A stretch of 64,000 nucleotides of DNA, from contig JAPTYO010000008.1 in assembly GCA_036873135.1 (NCBI GenBank), positions 25,273,001-25,337,000 of the forward strand. The letters are read 5' to 3'. The position numbers were made by a program, and so were the translations under genes. Every line of letters begins with the position of its first letter. The first letter of the stretch is position 1. The stretch comes from Clarkia xantiana subsp. parviflora (Eukaryota > Streptophyta > Magnoliopsida > Myrtales > Onagraceae). Shown here one piece after another: positions 54,561-64,000 of this stretch. The notes beneath the pieces are model-generated. The model was not told the DNA's origin and searched no databases. It worked only from the letters and a program-made list of their open reading frames with translations.

Positions 54561-55475
54561 ACTATAATTAAACTTAAATGTAACGTTTTTAAGGATTAAA
54601 CCGGAAGTAATCATATTTTTCCGAATATAAACTATAAAGTGTACATTGTAAAAATTTGAGGATATCATTGTCTCTCGTTCTCCCGTGGCTTTCTAGGTGT
54701 GTATACACATTCTACGAAGAGATGTGGATGACATGATCACTTTTTCTATTTTAGATTTTGTCTTACCGTTATGATTTAAACATATATTTTTACATTCAAT
54801 ATTTTTTTAAGGTTCATATTAATCTTAATAGGATTATAAAAAAAATGCAAAATTAATTATATCAAGTTCACAACGGTGAATCAATCTAAAATAATAATAA
54901 TAAGTGGAGCATGTGATTTAAATCACCGTAAATGCTAAAATAAAAGGCTATGTACAATGGTAATGTGATTAATAATATTATTTAGGGCTGAGCAAGAAGC
55001 ATGATTAGTCTGAAGGCCCGAATAGCTCGACCTGACCTGAGTCCGTTCCGAAAATCACATCCCGAAAAGTTGTCCGAGCTCGGTCGGGCGGGAATTTTCT
55101 TCCCAATTCGGGCTCGGTCTTTTTCTTAAAAAGTCCGAAAGTCCCGAGCCCGCCCGAGTATATGTATATATTATATATATTTTAGTTTAACCTAAGTCTA
55201 CTAACTATAGTTTAAGTAACTTTACTATATTTAAAATATTAAACATTAGTGATATGTTTTAATTCTAATTTAAAACTGAAAAGATGACATAAGATGAAAG
55301 AGACTATACAAATTAAGAAGTGTTTTAAAAAAATAGATTAAAAGCAAATATAATGTCATTGGGAAAAACAAATATAAAACACAGTAGAGAAAAATATTAA
55401 AAAGTAAACATATTTTTTTATTCTAGTTTAAACTAAAAAATGGCATAAGATAAGATGAAGAAGATTAATAATATA
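54561..55475. other. AT-rich intergenic DNA with a GC-rich repeat patch
   Basis: Most is featureless. 54985-55165 is a patch rich in CCCGAGC/GCTCGG motifs (for example GAGCTCGGTCGGGCGGG and CCCGAGCCCGCCCGAG), reminiscent of hAT subterminal regions, but only one possible end (AGGGCTGAGC) is visible. Confidence 0.4.
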
Positions 55476-57292
55476 TCTATTCCTCTATTTAAAAAGCAAG
55501 GTGCTCTCTTGGTGGTTCCAACAATGTGAAATCCCTAAAATACCCTTCTACAACACCTACCCCATTCATCACGATTCCAATTTAGTGTACACTGTCTGTA
55601 TCTGTGCTGCATCTCTCCTCCAAGCTTTCACTCGGCCAATCGGATCCACAACCCACGCACCTTTGCACCATCGTCATCCATAATGGAGTTTCTATCCATC
55701 TCTCCGTTTTCGGACCACCACCTGCTGGTTAAACTCGGTTTGCCACCCTACGAAATTTCCCCAAACTAGATTCTATAGTCCAACCAACACGTTCATTCAG
55801 CCCATACATCATGTCCTATCATACATAATAGGCAACCCTACTAACCCTAAACCCGTCAACTACCTTGCCATTTGCATTGACCAATAAACAACTGTCATCC
55901 TCAAACGTGGTTGGTGTAAGTTTCATCTCTAAACATCGGCTTCTTCTTCTTCTTCTTCTTGCCAGACTAAACATCGGCTTCTTATACGGCAAGTTTGATT
56001 CAAACTGACTAGCATAAATAGAAAAATGGTTCCTTCCATAGGTTCCGTTACAGAGACAAGCGTCCATATTTGTGCCATCTCTTCGTCATTAAACTTCTTC
56101 TTATGTATGTTTCGGGATATAGCTATCCTTACTTCGTCGAAAACATGCTACTTTTGCAATTTGTGGAAATTTTCATTGTGTTAGTTTATCGTTTCGTTAA
56201 CTTAATGGCTTAATCGGTTTTACTGTAATTGGTAGGGTTTTTGGCATGTTACAACTCTTCCTTCTTAACCGATGTGATAGGTTAGACGGACAACCACAAG
56301 GGCGAAAAATTAGACAGGGCGAGAAGAAAGTCCGTGTGCGAACCCCCACTAAATATTCCATTATTTTGCAGATACGAAGTGACAAACATCGTTTTCTTGT
56401 ACAACAAGCTCAATCAAGTTGAGTTGTGTACTGACAGTGCTATACAATTCATCTACTGGACTCATATATTGGCAAATCAGTTTTTTCCATGTTCATTAAG
56501 TAAGTCATTTGCTTCGTCTTTTGCGAATTTACGAGGAAAATTTGGTCGGAAATCTATTGACGCTCTATATTTGTCTTATGCCTTAATTACATGCTGATTT
56601 CGTATAGTACGCAACAACATAATTCTTGGACGTTGTCTTTCTTTAATTTACCATGAAATTCTCGTGGTTGCATCAATAACAAATCTGTGAGTGACAAGTA
56701 TTGTTGTGGTTCAGGGTTTTAGTATCGGTATTTGAGAAGGAAAAGGCACAAGCTACTAATCACTCACTGCTATATCTAACATTCAAAGTACAGTATGAAC
56801 TCAAATCGACAACTTTAAACTTCATATGAATCTAATAATATGTGTATGATGATATGAAAAAATGGCTTTATATTTGTAGGGGTAGGAAGTCGAGCGATAA
56901 CTTCACTATGGGGTTTGCCTGGATTCACTTTCGAGGCAACAAACCACTCAGCATCACTATCAAATATCATGAGATGATAATCATGCACAAGATGCTTCCA
57001 AGTGATTCATGTAACTTTTTCACTGTTACTTACACTCTACCTTAATTTTGAATTGGTCCAAGTAGAATATGCATCTTTTTGTCATCCGTTTTAAACTTCA
57101 TTTGATTTTGAAAATATCCTTAGTAAAATAATTTATTCAAATATGTTTATTTTTTAATTTTTTTTACTGGAATCAGATATCATTTGTAGCCTGTAGGCAT
57201 ATATTGAATGGATTTTGTAAAGATCTAAAACGCTAAATTTTAAATTATATTTTAACTAGAGTGACGTGCAACGCACGTGCATAATTCTCTAG
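55476..57292 (+). mobile_element. Non-autonomous Helitron, 1817 bp, inserted between A and T
   Basis: It begins with TCTATTCCTCTATTTAAAAA after an A. It ends with the hairpin ACGTGC-AAC-GCACGT, a short spacer and CTAG before a T. TC start, hairpin, CTRR end and AT insertion are the Helitron signature. No Rep/helicase motifs are visible. Open frames inside (such as 55819-56067 minus and 56842-57045 plus) are short and unrecognised. They could be captured gene pieces, for instance the one encoding SLARRRRRRSRCLEMKLTPT. Confidence 0.75.
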
Positions 57293-57381
57293 TATAAATA
57301 AAAGCAAATGTGCGGAGGGGGAGACTTGAACCAAGTATGGAGTAATTAATTTATGCGTGTAAAACCAACTTGACTATTAAG

Positions 57382-57842
57382 TAGGGGTGACAACGGGTCA
57401 TGGGTAATCCGTGACCTGCGGGGCCCCGCCCCGATTTTGACCCGTTGATCCGCGATCTGTGACCCATGGGGAGGGTACGGTTTTGGGGTCGCCCCGCCCC
57501 GTATTTGGATAATTTATATATATATATATATATATATTACACGTATTTATATAAAACTATATAGGTAATATAATACATAGTTAAAATAATTAGAATTTGT
57601 GACTTGTATTTGGATTTGAAGTTAAATTTATTATTTGTGATTTAAATTTTAAATTGAATTTGTATATGGTAAATATAGAATTTAGGGTTTAAAATGCTAA
57701 TAATATATTAGATTACCACTAATAGGTGACCAGCGGGTCGACCCGCCCCGCCCCGCGAACTGTGTGGGGCAGGTACGGGTCGACTATCTCGACCCGCGGG
57801 GCGGATACGGGGCAAGCGATACCCGCCCCATTGACAACCCTA
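57382..57842. mobile_element. Non-autonomous hAT-type element, 461 bp, 8-bp target duplication CTATTAAG
   Basis: Ends TAGGGGTGACAACGGGTC and CCCCATTGACAACCCTA are inverted relatives. CTATTAAG flanks both sides exactly (57374-57381 and 57843-57850). Both ends carry GGGCGGGT/ACCCGCCCC palindromes around an AT-rich centre. Confidence 0.88.
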
Positions 57843-57850
57843 CTATTAAG

Positions 57851-59387
57851 CACTATATGTCATTAGTTTACTTTGTAATTTTTATTTGGAGTCCTTTACA
57901 ATTTTTATACGGAGTCCTTATTGGTAATTGTTATTTTTTTGCTCTAGCTCAGTCGAGTTAAGGAGAGCCCGTGTCCCGTAGAGGACTATATAGATCCGTC
58001 CCTTATTAAGAGTTTATCATCAACTTCTGCTAAATAAATTTAAAAATGATGATGAATAAAATTATTTAGAATAATAATTACAAGGCTTATAATCCATCTA
58101 TACTGTTAGAACAGTTGTAACAAAAAAAATTGAGGTTTAAATAATAATAAATAATTTCACAATCCTTTACACTAAAGAAGAATGGATAATTTTGAAGTCT
58201 AAATTCTATGTACTGGGAAACTTTAGAAAATATATAGTCCATCCATCCACCAATCCCCAGCATCCACCAATCCCCAGCTGTATATATATAACACATATAT
58301 TTCCAAAGGAAAAGTCAAATCCATCGATCCACCACCATTAACTTGAATGCTTGAAGAAAGAAGACAAAGCAACCTCGCTGATCCTGAAGTCATCCACACG
58401 CGGTCAAAGAGAGGGTGCTTCTTTTCTTCTTAATAATAATAATAACTTCCGGCGTTCACACGTTTCTTTAATTATAAATTATTATTGTTATTAAGAATTG
58501 CAATTAACCGCAAATTAGAATATTAAAATTAATGAAATATCACACGGGTGTTAAATATAGCAACACTGAATATTTTTTTAAAATAAATAAATAATTATTG
58601 AACCATATGATAATAGTAAATACTCAGTTTAAGCCTTGAGGTATAAGGGTTAAGTTTGTGATACCTGACGTGATAAATGAGAAAATTGTAAAAAATATAC
58701 TAAGTTATGAAACTTTTAAGAAATATATTATGTGTATTAAAATAGTAAATAAATATCTTATAAAATATTTTGAAATATATATTTTTTTTCTGAAAGAAAT
58801 ATATATTTAATATCGAGGAATACATGTATTATTATATATGAAGAAATATTAAATAAAAAAACTCTAAATATGCAATATATATACTTAATATTAAGGATGT
58901 ATTGCATATTTAGAGTTATTTTTTTTTTTTATATTTCTTCATATATATATAGTAAATTTTTTTACGTAGATCTTAAAATATGGTAGAAAAATATTTTCTA
59001 AATTTACAGTTACTTAATACTTTATATCTAAATTCATAAAACCATAATTATATTAGAAAAAACTAATTGAACAAATTGTCTAAGTGTCAACTAGAAAGTT
59101 ATTAACGGATGATAGATAATAGATAGATAATAATGTAGTAAATATTATTAATAGATACAAAAATTTGGCAAACCTAAGTGACTATGGATAAATTAACCTC
59201 CTCTTTGGTATTTTTCATGAACCATAAAATTAGTTGGCCACAATTCAGTGGATGCCAATAAAATCCAATTAGGGGAAGACTCTTGTGATCATAAAGGTGT
59301 TGACTTTGACTGACCAAGAAACTCATTATCAATCTCCCATCGGCCACAGAAAAGTATACTAGATAGATAGATAGTAGATATGTAGAA
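57851..59387. other. AT-rich intergenic DNA upstream of the receptor kinase
   Basis: No gene seen. A fold-back with roughly 45-base arms (ATATGAAGAAATAT ... CTCTAAATATGCAATA and its inverse) lies at 58834-58950. A short direct repeat ATCCACCAATCCCCAGC is at 58245-58277. Confidence 0.6.
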
Positions 59388-59397
59388 TATATAAAAA
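59388..59397 (+). promoter_or_regulatory. Probable TATA box of the receptor kinase gene
   Basis: TATATAAAAA lies about 120 bases before the first uORF and 219 before the main ATG, so transcripts starting near 59420 would contain both uORFs. Confidence 0.5.
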
Positions 59398-59509
59398 CCC
59401 AACGTTTTTACTGCTTAAATTATCAGCAAAGACCTTTCAAACTACACGCTCCAAGCGCAACACAACACCAACCCATATAATATATTGAGAAATAAAGAAG
59501 AAGACAAAA

Positions 59510-59551
59510 ATGGCGTCCTCAAACCTCCTCTGTTCCATTTTCCTTCAATGA
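59510..59551 (+). CDS. uORF 1 of the receptor kinase (13 codons)
   Basis: ATG at 59510 in a strong context (AAAAATGGCG) encodes MASSNLLCSIFLQ and stops at TGA 59549-59551. Its stop overlaps the start of uORF 2 as ATGA. Confidence 0.5.
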   Translation: MASSNLLCSIFLQ

Positions 59552-59610
59552 TCTTCATCTTCTTCACATCTTCATCTCCTTCCTTCACCAGGCACAGCCC
59601 AACAAAATGA
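59548..59610 (+). CDS. uORF 2 of the receptor kinase (20 codons)
   Basis: ATG at 59548 encodes a Phe/Ser-rich peptide (MIFIFFTSSSPSFTRHSPTK). Its TGA at 59608-59610 overlaps the main ATG at 59607 as ATGA. The three ORFs lie in three different frames. Confidence 0.5.
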   Translation: MIFIFFTSSSPSFTRHSPTK

Positions 59611-62600
59611 CTAAACTACCCTTAGCACCCCACCCTATTTACTACCCCTTCATCCTCTGTTGCTTTCTACTTCTCACCCTCCATGCAGACTGCCAATTAC
59701 TCCAATCTCAAGAACTGACACTTCTTCTGAAACTGAAGCAACAATGGCAGAATCCGCCATTGTTGGACCACTGGGTTTCTTCAACCAACCTGTCTTCTCA
59801 CTGCTCATGGCCGGAGGTCTACTGCACGAACGGCTCGGTCAACGAGTTGGATCTCAGCAACAAGGAGATCAACGGCACCATTCCTCCATTCATCTGCGAC
59901 CTCACAAACCTCAGTTTCCTGATCTTCTACTGGAACAACATCGGTGGTGAATTCCCGACAGGTCTCTATAATTGCTCCAAGTTATCCTACCTCGACATCT
60001 CTCAGAACTTGTTCGTCGGGCCGTTACCATCCGATATCGACCGCATGCCTGCCACCCTAGAGACCCTCTACATCGGCGGGAATAACTTCTCCTTCGATAT
60101 TCCACCTTCGATCGGGAACCTGCAGAATTTGAAAGTTCTGTCCTTCTTTCAGAGCCAGTATAATGGATCTTACCCTGAAGAGATCGCGAACCTAAAGAAC
60201 CTCGAAGTGTTAGAAATGGCCTATAATCCAAAGTTGGTGCCGTCAGAGCTGACAACCTTGAATTTCACTTCTTTGAAGAAGTTGAGGCATTTATCGATTG
60301 CTGGGTCGAACTTGATCGGAGAGATACCGGCGACGATCGGGGAGTTAGAGAATCTTGAGTATCTCGACTTGTCGATGAATAATTTGACGGGGAGGATCCC
60401 GGAATCAGTATTCGCGAAGAAGAATCTTACAGAGGTCTATCTGTCTGGCAATTCTCTTATGGGGGAGATTCCGGAGGTGACGGAATCTTGGAGCCTAAGC
60501 GTCATCGATTTGTCGGTTAATAACCTGACCGGACATGTCCCCGACAGCTTCGGCAAGCTTGAGAGTTTGTCTATTTTGCGTCTGATGAACAACAAGCTCT
60601 CTGGCGAGATTCCGGCCAGCATCGGCCGCCTTCCGGCCCTGACAGTTTTCAGGCTCTTCCATAACAACTTTTCCGGAACTCTGCCACCAGATTTCGGACG
60701 GTTTTCTGAGCTTGAGAGTTTCGAGGTTTTCTCAAATAACTTCACCGGAGAGCTGCCGAAGGACCTCTGTGCCGCTGGAAAGTTGCTAGGTGTGACGGCG
60801 GAAGACAACGCCCTCACCGGCGAGGTGCCGGAGTCGCTTGCCAGATGCGATAGCTTGTTGATAGTGAAACTAACCAACAACCGGTTTTCGGGGAAGTTTC
60901 CGGAAGGCATATGGAAGGTAACAAACATTTCTCTTCTGTTGTTGAGTGGTAACCAATTTGAAGGCCAGATTCCTAGTGATGTGTCTTGGAACTTGTCATC
61001 CGTCGACATTTCCGACAATCGATTTTCCGGCGAAATCCCAGTCGGGATTTCGTCATGGAAGAACTTAGTGGTGTTTAAGGCTAGTAATAATCGGTTAACT
61101 GGTAGTGTTCCGGAAGAGATCACAGATCTTAACTTGCTGACCACGCTTTCTCTGAGAGAAAACCAACTCTCAGGAACCATTCCTGAGATCATTTCTTGGA
61201 GATCACTCAACACACTAGACCTCAGCAGCAACCAACTCTCCGGTTCTATCCCCGATGGGTTCGGTTCGCTTCCGGTATTGACCCAACTAGACTTTTCCGA
61301 TAATCGACTCACTGGGTCGATTCCAATCGACCTCGGCCGGCTCAACCTCAACTTGCTAAACTTGTCATCGAACAGCCTTGTCGGGAGAATCCCTTACGAA
61401 CTCGATATCTCCGCTTATTCAGACAGTTTTCTTAACAACCCGGGCCTATGCACGGCCAATCCATCCCAAGTGAAGCTCGGGTCATGCAGAGCCGGAACTG
61501 CAGCCAAGACTTCGTCAAGAACTGAGATTTGGATCGGGATCATTGCGGTCGGAGCTTGCTTATTAGCCGTCGTGGTGGTTTCTTTGTCTGTGATCAGGTT
61601 AGTGGAAGATGTATCATACAGAATGAGGCATTTTTTTAAAAATGTTCTATATATGATTAATCTGAAGATAATAAATATATTTATTCCCTAATACAGTCTA
61701 ATATTAAAGTCTTGCACCTCATTACTAATTCTCTAGATTCATTCACCACTGTTTCAGGTCTTATAGAAGGAAGAGGCTGGAGTTGAAGACGAATTGGAAA
61801 ATGACGCCATTCCACGTGTTGAACTTTACGGAGTCGAATATCATATCGGGAATGACGGATAGTAATTTAGTGGGGAGCGGCGGATCGGGGAAGGTGTATC
61901 GCGTCTGCGTGGACAAATCGGGGAGCTATGTCGCGGTGAAGAAGATTTTCAACAGTAGGAAGCTCGACTATAAGCTCGAGAAGGAGTTCCAAGCCGAGGT
62001 TCAGATATTGGGTAAGATCCGACACCTGAATATAGTGAAGTTGTTGTGTTGTATATCGAGCGATACCTCGAAGCTCTTGGTCTACGAGTACCTAGAGAAT
62101 CGGAGCTTGGATCAATGGCTATATCAGAAGAAGCGAGTAGCGATATCTTCGACTCCAGGTTCGGGTGGTAACGGTGTCATGTTGGATTGGCCTAAGAGGT
62201 TGAAGATTGCTATTGGAGCCGCTCAGGGTCTCTGTTATATGCACCATGATTGTTCGCCTCCGATCATTCATCGAGACGTGAAATCGAGCAATGTTTTGTT
62301 GGACTCGGAGTTCAATGCGAAGATTGCGGATTTCGGGCTCGCCAGGATATTGATGAAGCCTGGAGAAGCCAATAGTATGTCTGTTGTCGCCGGGACTTTC
62401 GGCTACATAGCGCCTGGTAATGACTCTGTACTCTTTAATTTCTTTGAAGAGCAAATTGCAAACTCTCACAAACTTCAGCTAGTGAACTGTGAATTTTTTG
62501 AAAGTTCAAATTGTAATTTGCATAAAGAACAATAAATTGTAAAGTGTGTTAGACCTGATTTAATAGAGTTAGCTTATTGTAACTTTAAACAAGTTCAACT

Positions 62601-63307
62601 AGCAATCTGCAAATTGTCCAAACCCTAAATTCTCAAAACACAAAAGATTGACTTATCAAGTAAATCTCTGGTGTAGGAAATGCCCACCCAACGAACTAAC
62701 CAAAGAAGTAGTTAACGTACAAGTTTTGTTCATCTAAAATGAATGGCCTTACCAAAAGTGAAAATCTTTAACAATTTGGCATCATGGATGAACATGTGTT
62801 GTTCAGTTGCATTAAGCATGTCTCAGAAGCTAGCTTCATTTAATTTCCTGTTAAATACTACATTGTATTCATACAATTGGTTATGAAATGGCAGAGTATG
62901 CTCAAACCACAAGAGTAAACGAGAAGATCGATGTGTACAGCTTTGGAATAATTCTGTTGGAGCTGACCACGGGACGGGAGGCCAACGATGAGGACGAGGA
63001 CCTGTGCCTTGCCGAATGGGCGTGGAAGCACATTCAAGATGGTAAACAAATCTCTAATGCACTAGACAAGGACATCAAGGAGGAGTCATCCTATATGGAA
63101 GAGATGAGCTCTGTTTTCAAGCTCGGGATTGTTTGCACCGCGACGCTTCCCTCGGCACGACCGTCTATGAAGGAAGTGCTGCAAATCTTGTTGAGCTGCT
63201 CCCACCATATTTCTGTTCACGTAGCAGATAAGAGTCCCGTAAAAGAAGGTGACGTGGCGGCCACTCCTCTCTTAAGGAATTCGAAGCGTGAGCAGCAAAA
63301 TAATTGA
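59607..63307 (+). CDS. LRR receptor-like protein kinase, LRR-XI subfamily (AT5G25930-like)
   Basis: Exons 59607-61597, 61758-62416 and 62895-63307 join in phase through GT-AG introns into 1020 codons. Order: signal peptide (residues 1 to about 29), LRR N-cap with a paired Cys (CSWPEVYC), about 21 plant-type LRRs (LxxLxLxxNxLxGxIP) to about residue 600, a C-cap (FLNNPGLC), a membrane segment (IWIGIIAVGACLLAVVVVSL, about 640-662), and a Ser/Thr kinase. Kinase residues are all present: GSGGSGKVY, VAVKK, HRDVKSSN (RD type), ADFGLA, YIAPEYA. It should sit in the plasma membrane, bind a ligand outside (peptides for this subfamily) and signal inside. Wording along the whole length follows Arabidopsis AT5G25930. 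The second intron splits the APE motif after Pro. The frame appears fully functional. Confidence 0.96.
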
Positions 63308-63631
63308 AGATGATGATCATCATCAACTTGTCTTTATATGTAATAATAATCTATAAAAAGTCAGAATAACGCATAGATCAATGTTTTGTTTGATAGATTG
63401 AAAAAGTGGACTGTGAATATACAAGTTTCGGTAGAGATTTCTGTTAGTCGAAAAAGCTTCTTTTAGAGGTACTTAGATTGAACTCACTCGACCAAGTTGT
63501 AAGTCTTATTATCCTATTCCTACTGAGACGTGGATCATATTTTGTTTGGCCTCTGTTAACTGTCAGCTGGTAGTACTCACTATTGTTCAATCCCGTGAAA
63601 GATGTAGATAATAGATATGCATGCAACTAAC
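63308..63631. other. 3' flank of the receptor kinase
   Basis: The 3' untranslated region probably lies here; AATAAT near 63343 and TATAAAAAG near 63352 could support polyadenylation. Nothing else recognised. Confidence 0.4.
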
Positions 63632-63821
63632 TGTAGTTATTAGGGATAACACATAAATTAGGGATAACTTTCCTTCTTTGTATTATCTAATTAGAATTAG
63701 ATTGTATTCCTTATTATTAGAGTTTTCTATCTTTAGGGTTTTCTATAGGTAGCTCTATACTTGTATTTATATTGTTGTAATTTTATGCTGTAAATCAAAG
63801 ATATAATATTACTGGTTATCA
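63632..63821 (+). mobile_element. Probable 5' LTR of a Copia element (Ale/Retrofit-like)
   Basis: A segment from TGTAGTTATTAGGGATAAC to CTGGTTATCA lies about 10 bases before a primer-binding site. A short (about 190 bp) LTR fits the Ale/Retrofit group. Both ends are approximate, since only one LTR is in the window. Confidence 0.45.
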
Positions 63822-63831
63822 TAGTGTTTTA

Positions 63832-63843
63832 TGGTATCAGAGC
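63832..63843 (+). other. Initiator-Met primer-binding site
   Basis: TGGTATCAGAGC, the usual plant Copia primer-binding site, follows the putative LTR and precedes gag wording. Confidence 0.8.
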
Positions 63844-63904
63844 ACTATTGCTCCAACGAGCAAACCTAACTCCAACCGCCCCAAACCAGTCGCCGCAAAT
63901 CTTC

Positions 63905-64000
63905 CTTCTCTTCCGTCATCACGTCGTCAACTGATTCACTCGCTGCCGAAGGCCTCATCACCATCAACGCCGCTGCTCAAATTCCGGTGAAACTTACCCG
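63905..64000 (+). CDS. Start of Copia gag (partial, cut by window end)
   Basis: The frame reads TDSLAAEGLITINAAAQIPV then KLT at the window end. INAA.QIPVKLT is the conserved beginning of gag in Ale/Retrofit Copia elements. No in-frame ATG is visible upstream before a TAA, so the start is missing or damaged. Confidence 0.65.

Noticed and set aside
60437..61351. Minus-strand frame of 304 codons opposite the receptor kinase
   Set aside because: The periodic LRR codons on the plus strand create it; the receptor frame has full domain structure.

Overview
This is nuclear DNA from a flowering plant, most likely a eudicot. The genes have short GT-AG introns. The gene at the right end is a close match in architecture and wording to the Arabidopsis LRR receptor kinase AT5G25930. 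The rest is dominated by plant LTR retrotransposons, SINEs, hAT, Mutator and Helitron-type elements. I cannot name the species. Only three plausible host protein genes (two complete, one with an inferred first exon) and one host pseudogene lie in 64 kb, so this is a repeat-rich stretch with small gene islands.

Layout. 1-2687: the 5' end of a minus-strand Ty3/Gypsy element of the Tat lineage, with an open protease-RT frame running off the left edge and no gag. 2688-9323: decayed plus-strand Tat-type material, with a decayed antisense gene, tandem repeats, and an LTR that is internally duplicated and hit by a hAT MITE. 9324-17487: a decayed Copia element interrupted by a 1.58 kb solo LTR. 17488-21390: AT-rich DNA with SINEs, microsatellites and a LINE scrap. 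21395-23130: a miniature chromovirus-derived element whose second LTR was hit by a Tat solo LTR. 23219-24232: a hAT element. 24.5-27 kb: an internally deleted minus-strand Copia. 27.7-33.5 kb: SINEs, a Mutator MITE, a hAT element and a duplicated AT-rich repeat.

Gene island 1 (33.8-40.2 kb) holds a five-exon senescence/dehydration-associated (ERD7-like) gene, a SpoU-type RNA methyltransferase pseudogene, and a divergent two-repeat MYB gene whose putative first intron carries nested transposons. At 40389-51966 lies a full-length 11.6 kb Tat element with perfect 5-bp target duplications and 738-bp LTRs differing at 13 sites by hand count. Its gag-pol is broken many times. On the opposite strand, downstream of pol, it carries an intron-containing gene with its own TATA box that is largely open. 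52-59 kb is AT-rich intergenic DNA with a Helitron and a hAT element.

Gene island 2 (59.4-63.3 kb) is an intact three-exon LRR-XI receptor-like kinase, preceded by two upstream ORFs chained to the main start through ATGA overlaps. The window ends inside the start of an Ale/Retrofit-like Copia element.

I checked mobile-element boundaries by reading the flanking bases. Eight insertions have exact target-site duplications (one full-length element, two solo LTRs, four hAT-type, one Mutator-type), and one further hAT element has a 7/8 match. The most unusual things are the antisense spliced gene inside the Tat element and its decayed relative at 2.9-4.2 kb, the gag-less Tat element, the palindromes centred on LTR TATA boxes, the miniature chromovirus, and the ATGA-linked uORFs of the receptor kinase. 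All family assignments come from reading motifs; no database search was run.
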